From assembly GCA_947561715.1 (NCBI GenBank), contig OX387201.1, forward strand, positions 13,530,001 to 13,594,000: a stretch of 64,000 nt of DNA. Direction: 5' to 3'. The notes under the pieces are model-generated. The model saw only the letters and a list, made by a program, of their open reading frames with translations. It was not told the origin of the DNA and searched no databases. Both the position numbers and the translations under genes were made by a program. Of the stretch, positions 60,601-64,000 are shown one piece after another. The first letter of the stretch is position 1. Every line of letters starts with the position of its first letter. This DNA comes from Ascidia mentula (lineage: Eukaryota; Chordata; Ascidiacea; Phlebobranchia; Ascidiidae).

Positions 60601-63600
60601 TCCGTGGTGTATTCATTGCCAGATGACTTCTTTTCTTCTTTCGCAAACTTAGCTGGAATTAATAAAACTTCCATTATTTCGTCTTTCCTTATATTTTTGA
60701 GATCTCAGATGACGTTATGTTCGTTTAAGTCCAAATCTTGTGGCCATTTATTCAAATATTCACTTAACCGTTAACCGTTTTGTACATTCTATTTCTACAA
60801 CCAAAGTCATTAGTATGTTATAGCATACAAATCAGCATGTGAAAAGTAAAAATACCCGCAAGCAATACACCGAATGATGGACATAGCTTCGATAACCACA
60901 TTTTATTTTCTTCCTCGGATTCTGTAAAACATATGAATAATATGTTAATTGTAATACGGTGTAGGGTGAAGAAAATTTACACAGGTATTCACCGGAGTTT
61001 TTTCTCGTCGAGGGAGTCGAACGTTCGTTTTCAATCCCGTCCTCTTCAACTTCTATTCGGTCGATTACTTGTGCCAAGACTATTCACATACTTAGTTTGT
61101 TGATTTTACATCTCATGCAAATATATACTTGTAAAGACCAACAATATCATTATATTTTTGCTTCCAATGGTTTCCTGTGTAGATGCTCCATTCGTTTATT
61201 TTTAGATCAAACGCGCATGTAACAGCATGACTTAAAAATTAAAAAATAAACGAGGTGAAGTATTAACATCTCCGGTACTATATGTGAGTACAATTTCTTG
61301 ACTTTGATGGTGACTCAGTATTAAGGTAAATGCTAAAGAACCACCTCACAGCCAGGTCGGCATTTGTGATCCTAAGTGTGTGGAACATAGAAATCTGTGT
61401 AAATGTTGACAGTAAATGTTATGTACAATTTAGTGTAGTATTTTTATCCAAATATATGATCAAAAATAATAGGTGATTGCTTTGTTAACACCTGGATGTT
61501 AAACTCGCAGAGATTTCTATGTTTCACACACTTAGTAATGTTTCATGCAATGGCCTGATTGGCAGGATCGCCCCAGTGAGCAGGTCCTTACTTGGCGACC
61601 ACAGCTAGCGTATCAAGATCATTAGGTTTACAGGCTTCGTAGCCCAGACATTGCAGCTCCGGACAGTCCTTGTTTGTAAACGTTGTTTGCACTCAACAAA
61701 TTATAGATACGAGATGTGCTTAAAAGCACTTACGCTGCCATTAGTATGTTTGACTTCAGAAGCAAAGGACATAAAGACGAGAATCCACTCTGCATCGTAC
61801 AACTATTAACTACCCCAAAACCAACAGTTAATACTTCTTGTGTTTCTTACATTAAATACGTAACTCGTTCGCTTGCAGCACATTTATTATTGTGTAATCA
61901 CCTCCCACGGCTTCTTCATCTAGATCTGGCCCAGTTCTTTCGTGATAATGGATGTCACTTGCTCCGACTGGTGATTTTACAAGCGTTACGTTTTCCAATA
62001 TCAATGCTTCGTTATCTTCCTTGTCATCTGCATCTTCCTCTGTGAATCAATATTATCTATATTACTGCAATGAATACTGGTACAAATTTATCAGTAGTTA
62101 AAACTATTTGTTAAAAATTAAACCTAAGATTTTAATCTTCATTATTAAATATGCTGTTGAAAATCAAACCTTAGCTTTACACGTTTAGAATGTACACTGT
62201 AAAAAAACATACAGTTTTGTAATGCAAATCTGTGTTACAAAAGTTCGCAAAGCCCTAAATCCCACCTTTATCCTCAGTTGACTCTTCGTGAGATTCATTC
62301 GCCTCCTCTTCATTTCGATCCCAACCCTCTACAAAATGATAGTCTTTGTCGTATCGCTGGTTGCTTCCATTAAACAAGAATTACTCACTTCGTTTAAACA
62401 TACTCCATAGTGAAGAGATACCAAATCTTTCTTTGTGCTGATGTTCGGATGAAGTTCCGGCAATGTCTTCTGCGTTTGAACAAGAATACAGATTTACTAA
62501 ACCTCCAAACGAATTTAAAAATCCTAACAAAGTTATATCATGCAAAATATTTGATGTATATGAGATTAGAGGAAAAATAACAGGTGGTTCAATTGGGATA
62601 GCGTTGAGTGTGGTTAGCCCATAGAATCTTGAGTTCAAACCGCACCGAGAGCTTGATTTTTGAGATATCGCTACGACTTATCGATAAAAAGAGGTTGATC
62701 CAGCTAGGCTGCAATGCCTGGATTGCAAATCTTGAAAACCTATTTCACACACATATAGTGGGAAACACAATGCCAACCTAGCTGTGAGATGGTTCTTAAG
62801 CAAAACACATTGAAAAGCTGGTGAGGTGTATTTTGCGCAGGACGTTTATTAAGTGTGGCCGAATCTTGTGTTTAGCGAAACAACGTTTGTACATTACTGT
62901 CTGCAGCGCTGTTCGCCATGTTTGTGCACAAGGGAACTTTTTTGTGAAATACAAATACTTTCGTACCGCAACGAGGGTAATGAACAACCCAACAAACATG
63001 AGGTGGGAAAACCTGAAGCTCTGCTAATATTGCGGTAAAGGAACAGACTCCGGACAGACTTGGTTTGTAGACGTTGTTTGCACTCAACAAATTATAGATA
63101 TAAGATCTGTTTAAAAGCACTTACGCTGCCATTAGTATCTCTGACTTCAGAAGCAAAGGACACAAGGACAAAAATCCACTCTGCTTCGTATAACTATTAA
63201 CTACCTAAAAACCAACACTTCTTATCTTTCTCACACAGACTACGACAAAAACCCTACATAGAATACGTTACTTGCTCGCTTGCAGCACATTTGGAGTTTT
63301 TTTCTGGTATGTGTGAAAGTATATTTATTATTGTGTAATCACCTCCCACGGCTTCTTCATCTAGATCTTGCCCAGTTCTTTCGTGATAAAGGATGTCACT
63401 TGCTCCGTCTGGTGATTTTACAAGCGTTAAGTTTTCCAATGTTAATGCTTCGTTATCTTCCTTGTCATCTGCATCTTCCTCTGTGAATCAATATTATCTA
63501 TATTACAGCAATGAATACTGGTACAAATTTATAAATAGTTAAAACTATTTGTTGAAAATTTAGCCTAAGATTTTGACCATTGATACCTGGTTTTCATCAT

Positions 63601-63928
63601 TAAATATGCTGTTGACAATCAAACCTTAGCTTTACACGTTTAGAATGTACACTATATTGTAAATAACCTACAGTTTTGTAATGCAAATCTGTGTTATTAA
63701 AGTTTGCAAAGCCCTAAATCCCACCTTTATTCTCAGTTGATTCTTCGTGAGATTCATTCGCCTCCTCTTCATTTCGATCCCAACCCTCTACAAAATGTTA
63801 GTCTTTGTCGTATCGCTGGTTGCTTCCATTAAACAAGAATTACTCACTTCGTTTAAACATACTCCATAGTGAAGAGATACCAAATCTTTCTTTGTGCTGA
63901 TGTTCGGATGAAGTTCCGGCAATGTCTT
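57602..63928 (-). CDS. Unrecognised acidic/lysine-rich gene of many phase 1-1 micro-exons (5' end outside window)
   Basis: Minus-strand exons, 5' to 3': 63928-63848, 63787-63725, 63480-63343, 62469-62389, 62328-62266, 62039-61902, 61067-60993, 60921-60856, 60652-60584, 60470-60441, 60385-60329, 60184-60143, 60080-60027, 59959-59924, 59834-59805, 59751-59680, 59592-59557, 59363-59286, 59192-59145, 58658-58611, 58480-58457, 58386-58318, 58178-58155, 57884-57753, and the last 57627-57602 ending HR-stop. Every internal exon is a multiple of three (24 to 138 nt), and all borders I can fix are phase 1, so any exon can be skipped or repeated in frame. The product is rich in Glu, Lys, Ser and Asn, probably disordered, with internal echoes (EEIG and KKIG; NSHNITY and NSHDITY). 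The minus-strand AATAAA is near 57530. No family recognised. The smallest exons are the least certain. Confidence 0.65.
61370..61538. mobile_element. Small MITE-like element with about 28-bp inverted ends
   Basis: CCTAAGTGTGTGGAACATAG at the left matches the complement of the right end (CTATGTTTCACACACTTAG) with few changes. It is 169 bp, has no ORF, and lies in an intron of the micro-exon gene. Confidence 0.6.
61545..61659 (-). mobile_element. tRNA-derived composite SINE, copy 7, 3' arm only
   Basis: Only the terminal arm is present (GGCAGGATCGCCCCAGTGAG, then GGTTTACAGGCTTCGTAGCC), truncated before the tRNA part. Confidence 0.6.
61660..62545 (-). repeat. Three-exon cassette duplication, unit 1
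   Basis: Holds exons 62469-62389, 62328-62266 and 62039-61902 with their introns. High identity to 63051-64000 through exons and introns alike, with a few indels such as a 34-bp difference near 61880. Confidence 0.85.
62585..62745 (+). mobile_element. tRNA-derived composite SINE, copy 8, decayed
   Basis: B-box region GAGTTCAAACCGCACC and the downstream GAGCTTGATTTTTGAGATAT and GTTGATCCAGC arm are present. The A box is weak. Confidence 0.65.
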
Positions 63929-64000
63929 CTGCGTTTGAACAAGAAAACAGATTTACTAAACCTCCAAACGAATTTGAAAGTCCTAACAAAATTCTATCTT
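63051..64000 (-). repeat. Three-exon cassette duplication, unit 2 (runs to window end)
   Basis: Holds exons 63928-63848, 63787-63725 and 63480-63343, of the same lengths (81, 63 and 138 nt) as unit 1. The match continues to the last base, so the repeat or a further unit extends beyond the window. Confidence 0.85.

Noticed and set aside
61700-61740. Extra exon with a perfect GTAAGT donor in each cassette unit
   Set aside because: The best acceptor gives 20 nt, not a multiple of three, which would break the phase pattern. Left out without transcript evidence.
1-64000. CRISPR arrays, operons or other prokaryotic features
   Set aside because: The window is plainly animal nuclear DNA. The only regular short repeat is the 82-bp intronic minisatellite.

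Overview
This is a eukaryotic nuclear window, AT-rich, with compact multi-exon genes, short introns with GT..AG borders, AATAAA signals and many short repeats. Everything fits an ascidian, most likely Ciona. The best single clue is an exact copy of the 16-nt Ciona trans-spliced leader at 44996-45011. Tunicate-style composite tRNA SINEs, a Ty3/gypsy fossil and foldback elements agree with this. Exon coordinates below were read by eye from splice sites, reading phase and family alignments.

Layout. 1-900: terminal exon of an Arg/Ser-rich protein (+). 1638-5318: secreted protein with a Ly6-like N-terminus, EF-hands, two sushi modules and a von Willebrand A domain (+). 6602-8538: BRCC36 deubiquitinase (-), with an apparent U12-type AT-AC intron. 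9650-13145: CALHM-family channel (+). 13600-25840: locally triplicated METTL27-like methyltransferase (-), two whole copies and one broken, with a gypsy fossil between copies A and B. 25840-28800: no gene recognised. 28829-40717: condensin subunit NCAPD2 (+), about 29 exons. 42430-48332 and 50497-55435: tandem SLC6A14-like amino-acid transporters (+), with signs of gene conversion, followed by a decayed third copy at 56880-57260. 57602-63928 and beyond the window end: an unrecognised gene (-) built from at least 24 small exons, nearly all phase 1-1.

The most striking hidden structure is a family of short repeats carrying type I hammerhead ribozymes. Four copies keep a whole consensus core, a GUC (NUH) cleavage site and closing helices (8013-8065 -, 16917-16976 +, 38201-38259 -, 44394-44446 +). 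Three more are decayed. Six of the seven lie in introns. Several foldback elements carry a related CUGANGA - stem - GAAA skeleton, and one of them contains the spliced-leader sequence.

The genes do not form a pathway; they are independent host loci. What ties the window together is local duplication (methyltransferase, transporter, exon cassettes of the last gene, an 82-bp minisatellite over a splice donor) and small non-autonomous elements in introns.
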